Positions 17,937-26,061 of a stretch of DNA of 64,000 nt are shown piece after piece. The first letter of the stretch is position 1, and each line of letters begins with the position of its first letter. Made by a program: the position numbers and the translations under genes. This DNA comes from Clostridium sp. (GTDB lineage: Bacteria > Bacteroidota > Bacteroidia > Bacteroidales > Bacteroidaceae), in the NCBI GenBank assembly GCA_023663705.1, contig JAMPGY010000003.1, positions 124,001 through 188,000 of the forward strand, given 5' to 3'. The notes beneath the pieces were generated by a model that saw only the letters and a program-made list of their open reading frames with translations, had not been told where the DNA came from and ran no database searches.

Positions 17937-18795
17937 AGGTATGAGACGGCTCATTGAACTTTACAACATCGCATCTCCCTCGCGCAAGGAAAAGAGGATG
18001 TCGGCATACATAATGACCGAGCTGAAAAAGATGGGGGTGGCGTGCCGCAAGGACAGGACCGGCAACATATATGCCGTGAAAGGGAAGGCGGCTACATATC
18101 CCTGTGTGGTAGCTCATATCGACGAGGTACACGATAATGAGACAGGAAGTTACGGAGCGTATATCGTGGCTGACGAGATGGTGGTTGGCTATGACCGGGT
18201 GCGCAAATGCCAGACCGGGATCGGGGCCGATGACAAGAACGGTATCTGGATATGCCTAAGGATGCTTGAGCGTTTCAAGAAGATGAAATGCGTGTTCTTT
18301 GTCGGCGAGGAGATCGGCTGTGTCGGAAGTCACAAGGTGAACATGGACTTCTTCAGGGACTGCCGTTTCGTGATACAGTGCGACCGCAGGGGCAACAGCG
18401 ACATCGTGACCGACATAAGCGGGATTCAACTGTGCTCGGAGGCCTTCATAAAGGCGATAAAGCCCGAGGAACACGGATATTCCGAAAGCTCAGGCATGCT
18501 GACGGATGTGCTGACTCTCAAGCGCAGAGGATTGTCAGTGTCGTGCATAAACCTTTCGTGCGGTTATTATAACGCGCATACCTGCAATGAGGTCACCATT
18601 TTGGCCGACCTTATGAAATGCCATGAGTTTGTAAGGCATATAATCAGGACCCACACGGGTGTCAGTGAGCACAAGTGCATGCGGCAGAGAACGGGATACG
18701 GTTTCACCATGCCGATGTTCGGACTTATGGATGACATGAGGTATCTCAACCGCGGAAACAGGAAACCTGCGGATCCGGAGGAGATGGGGTTTTAA
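17920..18795 (+). CDS. M20/M28-like metallopeptidase family protein
   Basis: A protein of about 291 residues resembling zinc aminopeptidases/carboxypeptidases. Visible metal-site motifs: AHIDEVHD (His-x-Asp type), GADDKNG (bridging Asp) and GEEIGCVGS (Glu-Glu general base/ligand), in the right order and spacing. It is shorter than typical M20 enzymes and lacks an obvious dimerisation domain. Starts at 17920, 17929 or 17941 are possible. It overlaps the zinc-ribbon gene and ends at a strong terminator. Whether it cleaves peptides or modifies another amide bond is not clear. Confidence 0.75.
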   Translation: MTIMNKGMRRLIELYNIASPSRKEKRMSAYIMTELKKMGVACRKDRTGNIYAVKGKAATYPCVVAHIDEVHDNETGSYGAYIVADEMVVGYDRVRKCQTGIGADDKNGIWICLRMLERFKKMKCVFFVGEEIGCVGSHKVNMDFFRDCRFVIQCDRRGNSDIVTDISGIQLCSEAFIKAIKPEEHGYSESSGMLTDVLTLKRRGLSVSCINLSCGYYNAHTCNEVTILADLMKCHEFVRHIIRTHTGVSEHKCMRQRTGYGFTMPMFGLMDDMRYLNRGNRKPADPEEMGF

Positions 18796-18814
18796 TCCGG
18801 CATTTCTCAAACAG

Positions 18815-18857
18815 AAAACGGGAATGGTATGCTTCAATGGCAAATCATTCCCGTTTT
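18815..18857. terminator. Convergent intrinsic terminator
   Basis: Perfect inverted repeat AAAACGGGAATG (18815-18826) and CATTCCCGTTTT (18846-18857) followed by further Ts, between the plus-strand peptidase gene and the minus-strand gene ending at 18877. Confidence 0.85.
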
Positions 18858-18876
18858 TTTATGTGCATGGAGAGTC

Positions 18877-19626
18877 CTATACATATAGGTTCCAGTCAAA
18901 GTCTGCGGCGTTTTCTGTTTCGGGCATAGTCTTCATGCGTGGTTCACCGGCCTCATCAAAATGCTCACGCATAAGGGCTTCAACCTTTTCACGGCTTTCA
19001 GCCAATTCGACAAGAAAATCGAAGAAGTCTGTATCCTGTATGTCATTCAGGGCTTCTGCGGTCCGTATACGTTTATCTTCATCAGACTCTCTGCCGGACA
19101 GCACCTCCGCCATGTTATGAATATCCTCGTATGTCATGGATTGGGAGAAGTCAGGATCCGGTTCGGAAAGCGGCGGCTCCATCAGTTCCTGAAATTCATC
19201 ATCATCCGTATCTGTAACGGTATCCAGATTATCCTCCACATCATCGGATGATATTTCATCATCCTCGCTGATGAAATCAGATTCCGGCAGAGGCTCACTC
19301 CTCATAGGCTCAATCCGGGATTTCAGCGGATCTTTGATATATACGGTCTTAGTTTTCCCTATCACATCATAATCCGTGACACGTATCTTCTTGGGCGTTT
19401 CTTCCTTTTTCTTTTTGCCACGCATTTCGTGACGTTTTTTGCGTTCAATCCTTGCCGCTATCTGTTTTTTTCGCCGGCGTCGGATACATACGCGCATTAT
19501 GCGTGCCTGGCGGTACAGCTTGTCACACAAGCCATACATCTTACGGTGGAACAGGTATATCCACAGTTCATAAAGCAGGTGAAACGTGGCATATACCCTG
19601 ACAGCCAGATAAATATTATTCATCAT
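18877..19626 (-). CDS. TraD/DUF4122-like conjugal transfer protein
   Basis: A 249-residue protein. The N-terminus (MMNNIYLAVRVYATFHLLYELWIYLF) is aromatic and hydrophobic, followed by a very basic stretch (RIMRVCIRRRRKKQ), then a long acidic, disordered-looking segment rich in Asp, Glu and Ser and a helical C-terminus. Its place after traA and the DUF3408 gene matches the traC/traD position of CTnDOT-like elements, where DUF4122 proteins occur. I assign the family from position and general composition; the function is not established. Confidence 0.6.
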   Translation of the reverse strand: MMNNIYLAVRVYATFHLLYELWIYLFHRKMYGLCDKLYRQARIMRVCIRRRRKKQIAARIERKKRHEMRGKKKKEETPKKIRVTDYDVIGKTKTVYIKDPLKSRIEPMRSEPLPESDFISEDDEISSDDVEDNLDTVTDTDDDEFQELMEPPLSEPDPDFSQSMTYEDIHNMAEVLSGRESDEDKRIRTAEALNDIQDTDFFDFLVELAESREKVEALMREHFDEAGEPRMKTMPETENAADFDWNLYV

Positions 19627-19640
19627 ATCGTTTTGGGGTA

Positions 19641-20078
19641 TTATACTTGTTTGAGAGGTTTTACTGATTGCTTGTAGAGTTCGTTGATCTCATTCCAATG
19701 TTGCCGGATGTGTTCAAGGAATATGTTGCTCAGATAGCCGGACACACTGACACCCGGTGCGATCACGGGCAGATACTGCCTGATGCATTCCATGACCTCC
19801 CGGTTGATATACACATGGGAGCGGTTGGATGCCTGTGTGTTCGTAAGGAATCTTTCGCGGTAGTCCGATGCCGGAATGTCCTTCTTCTTTCGTGATTTTG
19901 ATGCCGTCTCTCCCGGACAGTCGGAAGCCTTTTCTTTTGTTTCCGCGCGGGTTTCATCAGGAGCCGGTGTTTCCGGCATTGTACTTTCCTGTGCCGGGCG
20001 TCCGTACAGGGGGATGTCGGACATCATCATATCCTTGAGCATATCCTCGTTGACTTTGTCCATTGTCTTGCGTGCCAT
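19641..20078 (-). CDS. DUF3408 protein (TraB-like)
   Basis: A 145-residue protein: a disordered N-terminal half rich in Pro, Glu and Lys, and a C-terminal domain (SNRSHVYINREVMECIRQYL...SGYLSNIFLEHIRQHW) that looks like a ribbon-helix-helix-type fold, matching DUF3408. It follows the ParA-like traA by 4 bases, so it is a natural DNA-binding partner of that ATPase (inference from gene pairing). Confidence 0.82.
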   Translation of the reverse strand: MARKTMDKVNEDMLKDMMMSDIPLYGRPAQESTMPETPAPDETRAETKEKASDCPGETASKSRKKKDIPASDYRERFLTNTQASNRSHVYINREVMECIRQYLPVIAPGVSVSGYLSNIFLEHIRQHWNEINELYKQSVKPLKQV

Positions 20079-20082
20079 ATTG

Positions 20083-20844
20083 TTACGTTCTGATATTCAG
20101 TTTGGTGATCAGTTCATCCGCAAGCTCGGCTATGCCACTCCCTTTCATGAGTTTTGCCGGAGGAGGGAGCAAGGTGCATCGGAAATATCCTTTGCCGGAA
20201 GAGGATAGCTCCTTGTCATAGCGGCAGGTGTCCGGCAGTATGGTGTCAAGGACTGTCAGCCCGAGCTCACGCAGTATGGTATTGGTGGCATCGAATACCT
20301 CGGTGTTTTTTCGACGGTCACGTTTATTCCACAGGAACATTATGTCCTTTAAAGGAAGGTCTCCGCGTTCTTTCACCACCTTCTTTATGGTGGCTGAGAA
20401 TGACAGACTGCTCTGTATCACTATACGGTCCGCTATTACCGGCGTTATGATATAGTCCATTCCCAGTATGGTGCTGAACACTCCTTTGGAGTTTACTGTG
20501 CCGGGCAGATCGACAAAGACGATATCGAACTTGCCGGTCGCCGAAATCTCCATGGCCGCCTCCCTTGCTTTCTCCGCAGTGGTGCCGATGATGGGGTATG
20601 CTTTCTTTTGAATGCGTTTCCACTGGAGCATTATCATCTGCTTGTAGGCATCATGCCCTTCCACTGTCTGGATGTCACGTTCACGCATACGGTACAGACT
20701 GTGCTGTGGGGCATCGCAGTCGATTACAGCGACATTGAGGCCTTTCACATAGTGGAGATGGCTTGCGAGCAGGATAGTGACAGCCGATTTTCCGACTCCG
20801 CCTTTCTGATTGCTTACCGCAACGGATAATGTTTCTTTTTTCAT
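20083..20844 (-). CDS. traA: ParA-family ATPase TraA
   Basis: A 253-residue ParA/MinD-type ATPase. The deviant Walker A motif SNQKGGVGKSAVTILLASHL is at residues 11-30, with AVIDCDAPQHS as the A' motif and DIVFVDLPGTV as Walker B. CTnDOT-type elements carry this gene at the head of their tra region. With the DUF3408 gene and the palindromic sites just upstream (20907-21115), it could form a partition or positioning module. Confidence 0.88.
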   Translation of the reverse strand: MKKETLSVAVSNQKGGVGKSAVTILLASHLHYVKGLNVAVIDCDAPQHSLYRMRERDIQTVEGHDAYKQMIMLQWKRIQKKAYPIIGTTAEKAREAAMEISATGKFDIVFVDLPGTVNSKGVFSTILGMDYIITPVIADRIVIQSSLSFSATIKKVVKERGDLPLKDIMFLWNKRDRRKNTEVFDATNTILRELGLTVLDTILPDTCRYDKELSSSGKGYFRCTLLPPPAKLMKGSGIAELADELITKLNIRT

Positions 20845-21234
20845 GTGCGTTGGTTTTATGGGTTGTTGGTATTGTCTTGACCGTTATCGGATTTATCCGT
20901 TATCATTTCCGGCATCGGAGTGAACCGTCACTGAGATAGCGGATGCTTCCATGAGTCCTTCCGGCAATCCAACCGGCAACGGGCTGTTCCGCCGCTCCAT
21001 CCAGTATTCCGATGTCGGAAAGCCGGTTGATATGTCTGTCGGTGCATCACGTTATTCCGGCCACTCAGCCGACAATGGATAGTTGTATCCAATTGACCGA
21101 TATTCCGATGCCGGATGGTTGGTTGCTTCCGTCCGCACTGCAAATAAAAGGAGTTTTTCCGGACTTTCAGCCATGTTGTCAAGCCTGTGACATCACATGT
21201 CATTGTGTGTCGTCATGTTGCATATAACAACCTG
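20845..21234. promoter_or_regulatory. Intergenic region with three periodic palindromes (possible centromere/operator)
   Basis: Three copies of a TCCG-N4-CGGA palindrome lie at 20907-20919, 21007-21019 and 21103-21115, about 100 and 96 bases apart. The last two are embedded in two diverged tandem repeats of about 90 bases (roughly 20955-21035 and 21055-21135), each containing a CCGGC...CCG lead, a TTCCGATGYCGGA core and a GGTTG tail. There is also an inverted repeat GGATA/TATCC at 21077-21090. The position beside the ParA-like traA suggests binding sites for its DNA-binding partner. No convincing open reading frame. Confidence 0.55.
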
Positions 21235-21265
21235 TTTCACAGCTCTATAATTGCCACTAACTTTG
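21235..21265 (+). promoter_or_regulatory. Promoter of the mobA-mobB-mobC operon
   Basis: TTTC at 21235-21238 and a perfect -7 element TAACTTTG at 21258-21265, 19 bases apart, fit the Bacteroidetes promoter. Transcription would start near 21272 and run through the hairpin region into mobA. Confidence 0.6.
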
Positions 21266-21373
21266 CACTTGACAAGGAAAGACGCCGGTGAAACCGGTGG
21301 AGAAACCGACTGAAATCCGTCAAGAGGCGGGGCAACAATTTTCCGGAGGGAAATTCATGTTCAACGGAACATA

Positions 21374-21475
21374 GCAAGTTGTGTTTTTCGGCACTAGAAA
21401 TAAATTTCGTGCCTCAAAACAACTTGCCGCTCGCCTGACGGCTCGGGAGGGGATTTACTCCAAAGTCGTAAATCC
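21374..21475 (+). other. Candidate oriT of the ICE
   Basis: A nearly perfect 54-base hairpin spans 21374-21427: GCAAGTTGT/ACAACTTGC at the base, then GGCAC/GTGCC and GAAAT/ATTTC closing on a two-base loop. It is followed by a second inverted repeat GGATTTAC (21451-21458) and GTAAATCC (21468-21475). Structured, non-coding DNA directly ahead of the mobilization genes is where Bacteroides conjugative transposons keep oriT, so this is the best candidate for the relaxase nick region. The exact nick site cannot be read from sequence alone. Confidence 0.6.
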
Positions 21476-21509
21476 TTGCCGGATTATCATGAACAAAAAA
21501 TATATAGTT

Positions 21510-21956
21510 ATGGCTGACAAAAACAGTGACAGAAAGAAGAGGACGGTCGGGAGAAAGCCGAAGGCGAAGCCCGAGATCTACCGTTATGTCGTCCGCATGG
21601 ACGAGGATGAGAACGGTCAATTCAAACTGATGTTCCAGAAATCGGGAGCGCGTTACCACTCCAGATTCATCAAGTCGGTGTTGTTCAACCGCCCGTTGAA
21701 TATCGTGAGAATAGATCCCGCGACGACTGATTTCTATGTCCGCCTCACAAATTTCTACCATCAGTTCCAGGCCATAGGCAACAATTACAATCAGGTGGTA
21801 AGGGCGGTCAAGACCAATTTCGGCGACAAACGTGCGTTTGTCCTGCTTAGAAAACTGGAGAAAGAGACAGTGGAGCTTGTGCTCGTGAGCCGCGAGATAG
21901 TGGCTCTCATAAAGGAGTACAGAGAGAAATATCTGGATACCCGTATTCCCGAATGA
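21510..21956 (+). CDS. mobA: Mobilization accessory protein MobA
   Basis: A protein of about 148 residues, basic at the N-terminus (KNSDRKKRTVGRKPKAKPE), with a helical C-terminal half (FYHQFQAIGNNYNQVVRAVK) typical of relaxosome accessory proteins of the MobA/MobC_2 kind in Bacteroides elements. It should bind oriT and assist the relaxase. ATGs at 21489 and 21510 are both possible. A much longer reading from 21381 would run into the oriT hairpin and is rejected. The relaxase gene follows after one base. Confidence 0.85.
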   Translation: MADKNSDRKKRTVGRKPKAKPEIYRYVVRMDEDENGQFKLMFQKSGARYHSRFIKSVLFNRPLNIVRIDPATTDFYVRLTNFYHQFQAIGNNYNQVVRAVKTNFGDKRAFVLLRKLEKETVELVLVSREIVALIKEYREKYLDTRIPE

Positions 21957-21957
21957 C

Positions 21958-23199
21958 ATGGTGGCGAAGATCAACCGGGGCGTGTCGCTCTATGGGGCGC
22001 TCGCCTACAACTGGCGGAAGGTGGACGACCGGACGGCACGCATCATCGCAGGAAACATGATGGTCATGAATGTCGCCGGTTATCCTGAGGAGAGCATGCG
22101 GGAAACGATGTTCGCTTTCCACCCGTACCTTATGGCCAACAGGAACACCGAAAAGCCGGTTCTGCACATATCGCTCAATCCGTCGCCCGGAGACACTCTG
22201 TCGGAAGGCCAGCTCGCGGATCTCGCTGGCGAATACATGCGGCGTATGGGCTACGGTGACCAGCCGTATATAGTATTTCTCCATGAGGATATAGACCGGC
22301 GCCATATACATATAGTGTCAACCTGCGTGAACGCGCGGGGTGAGAAGATTGACGACGCCTACGAGTGGAACCGCTCGATGCGTGCCTGCCGTGAGCTGGA
22401 GCGCAGGTTCGGGTTGCCGCAGGTGTCAGACAAGCGTCGTGAGCTGCTGGAGCCATATTTGAAAAAGGCGGACTATGGCAGCGGTGATGTCAAGCGTCAG
22501 GTCGGAAACATCCTCAAGAGCGTGTTCTCTTCATATAGATTTCAGTCTTTCGGCGAGTACAGCGCGCTGCTCTCCTGCTTCAACATTGAGGCGAGGCAGG
22601 TCAAGGGCGACCACGACGGCACGCCTTACAACGGGATGGTCTATACTGTGACCGATGACACTGGGCATCCGGTATGCACTCCCATAAAGTCATCATTGCT
22701 CGGCAGACGTTTCGGCTATGAGGGTGTGCTGAAACGCGTCGGTTACAATGCCCGTGATTTCAAGGCGGATAAATGGCAGCCGAAGATTATTGATGATGTG
22801 GCGCTCGCTAAGCACGGTTGCCGTGGCGACCGCTCTCTCTTTGTAAGTATCCTTGCCTCGCGCGGCATTGATGTTGTGTTCCGGGAGAATGATGATGGCC
22901 GCATCTACGGCGCGACTTTCATTGACCATAAGAATAAGGAGGTGTATAACGGTTCCCGGCTCGGCAAGGAGTATTCGGCGAATGCGTTCGAGAAACTCTT
23001 CAACTCCCCGATGCCCGATGGACAATACACAGGCACGGTATATGGCAACCACCCGGCCGTAGATATTGGCGATGCCATAGAACAGGCTTTCGGTATCCTT
23101 TCACTGAATGCCAACGGCCCCGACCCGCAGGAGGAGGCTCTGGCGAACAGCCTGCGCAGGAAGAAAAAGAAGAAACGCCGCTACCGCGGAATACAGTGA
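21958..23199 (+). CDS. mobB: Relaxase MobB (MOBP-type, VirD2-like)
   Basis: A 413-residue relaxase. The metal-binding HUH-type motif RRHIHIVSTCVN is near residues 113-124, preceded by PVLHISLNPSPGD and LADLAGEYMRRMGY, all conserved in Bacteroides MobB proteins. A Tyr near the N-terminus (LYGALAYNW) is the likely nicking residue. It cleaves and carries one strand at oriT. The C-terminus is Lys/Arg-rich. It is encoded between mobA and the coupling protein gene. Confidence 0.92.
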   Translation: MVAKINRGVSLYGALAYNWRKVDDRTARIIAGNMMVMNVAGYPEESMRETMFAFHPYLMANRNTEKPVLHISLNPSPGDTLSEGQLADLAGEYMRRMGYGDQPYIVFLHEDIDRRHIHIVSTCVNARGEKIDDAYEWNRSMRACRELERRFGLPQVSDKRRELLEPYLKKADYGSGDVKRQVGNILKSVFSSYRFQSFGEYSALLSCFNIEARQVKGDHDGTPYNGMVYTVTDDTGHPVCTPIKSSLLGRRFGYEGVLKRVGYNARDFKADKWQPKIIDDVALAKHGCRGDRSLFVSILASRGIDVVFRENDDGRIYGATFIDHKNKEVYNGSRLGKEYSANAFEKLFNSPMPDGQYTGTVYGNHPAVDIGDAIEQAFGILSLNANGPDPQEEALANSLRRKKKKKRRYRGIQ

Positions 23200-23239
23200 G
23201 AAAAAACAGAATTGTACGACTACTTAAATAAATATCATT

Positions 23240-25273
23240 ATGTCACAGGAAGATGACCTCAGAGGATTGGCAAAAGTCATGGAGTTCATGCGCGCCATAT
23301 CAATTATTTTCGTAGTAATCCACATTTACTGGTACTGCTATCAGGCTGTCGTGGATATCGGTGTCAACATCGGAGTGGTTGACCGCATACTACTGAACTT
23401 CCAACGTACCGCAGGGCTGTTCAGGAACCTGCTCATCACAAAGATGTTCGCCATTATCTTTCTTGCCCTGTCATGTCTCGGCACAAGGGGCGTGAAGAAT
23501 CAGAAGATGACATGGGAGAAGATCTACGGGGCGTTCTTATCCGGTCTGGTGCTTTTCTTCATGAACTGGTGGATGCTCGACCTGCCCCTTTCCCCTATGG
23601 TGGATGCGGCTTTGTACACCGTGACACTCACCGCCGGATACATACTGCTGCTCATGGCCGGTGTATGGACGGGCCGGATGTTAAGGCACAATCTCATGGA
23701 CGATGTGTTCAACACCGCCAACGAGAGTTTCATGCAGGAAACCCGGCTGATGGAGAACGAATATTCGGTGAACCTGCCTACCAGGTTCGTGTATCAGGGG
23801 CGCGAATGGGACGGATGGATAAATGTGGTCAATCCTTTCCGCGCGTCGATAGTCCTCGGCACTCCCGGCTCAGGCAAGAGCTACGCGGTAGTCAACAATT
23901 ACATCAAACAGCAGATTTCCAAAGGGTTCGCGATGTACCTGTATGATTATAAATTTGATGACCTGTCTATTATAGCCTACAACGAGCTGCTTAAGAATCT
24001 CGACAAGTATGCGGTGCGTCCGGAGTTCTATGTGATTAATTTTGATGACCCGCGCCGCTCCCACCGGTGCAATCCGATCAATCCGCAGTTCATGGCCGAT
24101 ATCAGCGACGCCTATGAGTCGGCATACACCATACTCTTGAATCTGAACAAGACGTGGATACAGAAACAGGGTGATTTCTTCGTGGAGTCGCCGATTATAC
24201 TGCTGGCGGCGATAATCTGGTATCTCCGCATATATAAGGAAGGCCGCTACTGCACCTTCCCCCATGCCATCGAGTTCCTTAACAAGCCTTATACCGACAT
24301 ATTCACCATTCTCACATCCTATCCCTCGCTTGAGAACTATCTCTCGCCCTTCATGGACGCATGGAAAGGCGGTGCCCAGGATCAGCTTCAGGGGCAGATT
24401 GCCTCGGCAAAAATACCTCTGTCGAGGATGATTTCTCCGCAGCTCTACTGGGTGATGACGGGCGATGATTTCACGCTCGATCTCAACAATCCGCAGGCTC
24501 CGAAAATACTGTGTGTAGGCAACAATCCCGACCGCCAGAACATCTACTCTGCCGCGTTGGGTCTGTATAACTCACGCATCGTGAAGCTCATAAACAAGAA
24601 GGGGCAGCTGAAGAGTTCCATCATCATTGATGAATTGCCCACTATATACTTTCGCGGCATTGACAATCTCATTGCCACGGCACGCTCCAACAAGGTGGCG
24701 GTATGCCTCGGTTTCCAGGATTTCTCGCAATTGGCGCGCGACTATGGCGACAAGGAGGCGAAAGTAATTCAGAACACGGTCGGCAACATATTCAGTGGTC
24801 AGGTCGTGGGCGAGACGGCGAAGAGCCTGTCGGAACGTTTCGGAAAGATACTCCAGCAACGGCAGTCGCTCTCCATCAGCCGGCAGGACACCTCCACATC
24901 CATCAACACGCAGCTCGACTCGCTTATCCCGGCCTCCAAGATAGCAAATCTCTCGCAGGGAACATTCGTCGGCAGCGTCGCCGACAACTTCGGAGAGGAG
25001 ATTGACCAGAAAATCTTTCACTCGCGCATAATCGTTGACAGAGCAAAGGTGTCGGCCGAGACGCGGGCTTACAGGAAAATCCCCGTCATCAACGATTTTC
25101 TCGATGAGAACGGCAACGACATCATGCAGGAGCAGATAGAGCGCAACTACACGCGTATCAAGGAGGATGTAGTGGACATCATCCATGACGAGATGGAGCG
25201 CATAAAGAACGACCCGGAGCTATGCCACCTTCTGCCTCCTGAAGAGGAAAATTCCGACGGGAATGACGGTTAG
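23240..25273 (+). CDS. mobC: Type IV coupling protein MobC (VirD4/TraG family)
   Basis: A 677-residue coupling ATPase. The N-terminal 150 residues contain several membrane helices. Walker A LGTPGSGKSYAV is at about residues 204-215 and Walker B SIIIDELPTIYF at about 461-472, with the TraM-recognition/VirD4 signatures IATARSNKVAVCLGFQD and QNTVGNIFSGQVVG. It delivers the MobB-bound strand to the TraG channel. A fragment of a related gene lies at 29513-29565. Hairpin copy B follows the stop. Confidence 0.93.
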   Translation: MSQEDDLRGLAKVMEFMRAISIIFVVIHIYWYCYQAVVDIGVNIGVVDRILLNFQRTAGLFRNLLITKMFAIIFLALSCLGTRGVKNQKMTWEKIYGAFLSGLVLFFMNWWMLDLPLSPMVDAALYTVTLTAGYILLLMAGVWTGRMLRHNLMDDVFNTANESFMQETRLMENEYSVNLPTRFVYQGREWDGWINVVNPFRASIVLGTPGSGKSYAVVNNYIKQQISKGFAMYLYDYKFDDLSIIAYNELLKNLDKYAVRPEFYVINFDDPRRSHRCNPINPQFMADISDAYESAYTILLNLNKTWIQKQGDFFVESPIILLAAIIWYLRIYKEGRYCTFPHAIEFLNKPYTDIFTILTSYPSLENYLSPFMDAWKGGAQDQLQGQIASAKIPLSRMISPQLYWVMTGDDFTLDLNNPQAPKILCVGNNPDRQNIYSAALGLYNSRIVKLINKKGQLKSSIIIDELPTIYFRGIDNLIATARSNKVAVCLGFQDFSQLARDYGDKEAKVIQNTVGNIFSGQVVGETAKSLSERFGKILQQRQSLSISRQDTSTSINTQLDSLIPASKIANLSQGTFVGSVADNFGEEIDQKIFHSRIIVDRAKVSAETRAYRKIPVINDFLDENGNDIMQEQIERNYTRIKEDVVDIIHDEMERIKNDPELCHLLPPEEENSDGNDG

Positions 25274-25285
25274 CCGTGCTTTATT

Positions 25286-25436
25286 CTTTACCGCAAAGGT
25301 AGCCACCCGCTTTGCGGACAGTGCAAGGCCGGGCCCTGCGGGTTTCCTGGAAAAATCTTCCGCGCCCCCGTGGGGCTTGCGGTATTTTACCTGAAAGCCT
25401 TGCGTTGTCCGGCGCGTGTCTGTCGGCGCGGTAAAG
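25286..25436. repeat. Giant imperfect hairpin, copy B
   Basis: Outer arms CTTTACCGC/GCGGTAAAG, middle GGACAGTGCAAGGC pairing with GCCTTGCGTTGTCC, 5'-side bulge cgggccctgcggg, inner stem GTTTCCTGGAAAAAT with ATTTTACCTGAAAGC, apical loop rich in C and G. Same plan as copy A. It lies just after the mobC stop and, with an AT-rich stretch, fills the gap to 25540. It could terminate mobC transcription, but its size and recurrence suggest more. Confidence 0.85.
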
Positions 25437-25539
25437 TCATTCCCCAGATCTTTTTAGTAAGTATGTCTTATTACTGCCTGTACTTCGGTTTATCACGCCA
25501 TCGGGCTCATTTTTTTGCAATATCCGGTTAATAGGAACT

Positions 25540-26061
25540 TTACTCCTCCAGCCACTCATCGGACATTCCGAAATCCTTGTCGGCGAACAGGTCGGCCAGA
25601 CCAGTAACTTGCTTCAGGCGCAGAAGCTCGTCCTTATCCATGCCGATGTTGCGCATTATCCATGCGTCCGACATTCCGGAACGTGTAAGTTCAGCAACGA
25701 TATTGCTCATAAGCTCCACATTGTGTGTGCCTCTGGCACGGTTATGCCGTATGGTGGAACCCATACGGTTTGACAAATCCTTGTCAATTACAGAAACCGG
25801 CAACAGCCCTTGTTCTCGCTCATATATCCGCCGGGAAGTCTTCATCACCATATAGCGGTGGAATCCGTCCACAATCTCATATTGGTCGGTGTCCTTCAGA
25901 TAATAGCAGACACAAGGCATCGTGTAACCGTCCTCCCATATCGAGAGTTCAAGCAGTTTCATCTCAGGAGGTGCGACTATATTGGGATTATAATCATTCG
26001 CCACAACCTTCTCTACCGGAACGGCAATCACATTATAAACCGGGCTTTTATATTTTTCCAT
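25540..26061 (-). CDS. ibrB: IbrB-like ParB-nuclease-domain protein
   Basis: A 173-residue protein with the ParB/Srx-fold signature: VPVEKVVANDYNPN near the N-terminus, then QYEIVDGFHRYMVMK (VDGxHR motif, about residues 55-70), then a helical C-terminal half (GMSDAWIMRNIGMDKDELLRL) resembling an HTH. Pairing with a DUF3440-type PAPS-reductase-like protein, with a 14-base overlap, is the IbrA/IbrB arrangement, named in E. coli for regulators of immunoglobulin-binding proteins. It lacks the full ParB partition architecture, so a role in chromosome partition is unlikely. Confidence 0.82.
   Translation of the reverse strand: MEKYKSPVYNVIAVPVEKVVANDYNPNIVAPPEMKLLELSIWEDGYTMPCVCYYLKDTDQYEIVDGFHRYMVMKTSRRIYEREQGLLPVSVIDKDLSNRMGSTIRHNRARGTHNVELMSNIVAELTRSGMSDAWIMRNIGMDKDELLRLKQVTGLADLFADKDFGMSDEWLEE

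Noticed and set aside
20928..21203. 91-codon minus-strand frame with internal repeats
   Set aside because: The repetition comes from the DNA-level repeats around the palindromes; the codons show no protein-like conservation.
21381..21509. Long N-terminal extension of mobA
   Set aside because: It runs through the oriT-like hairpin and encodes an unlikely sequence; the ATG at 21510 (or 21489) gives the conserved protein.
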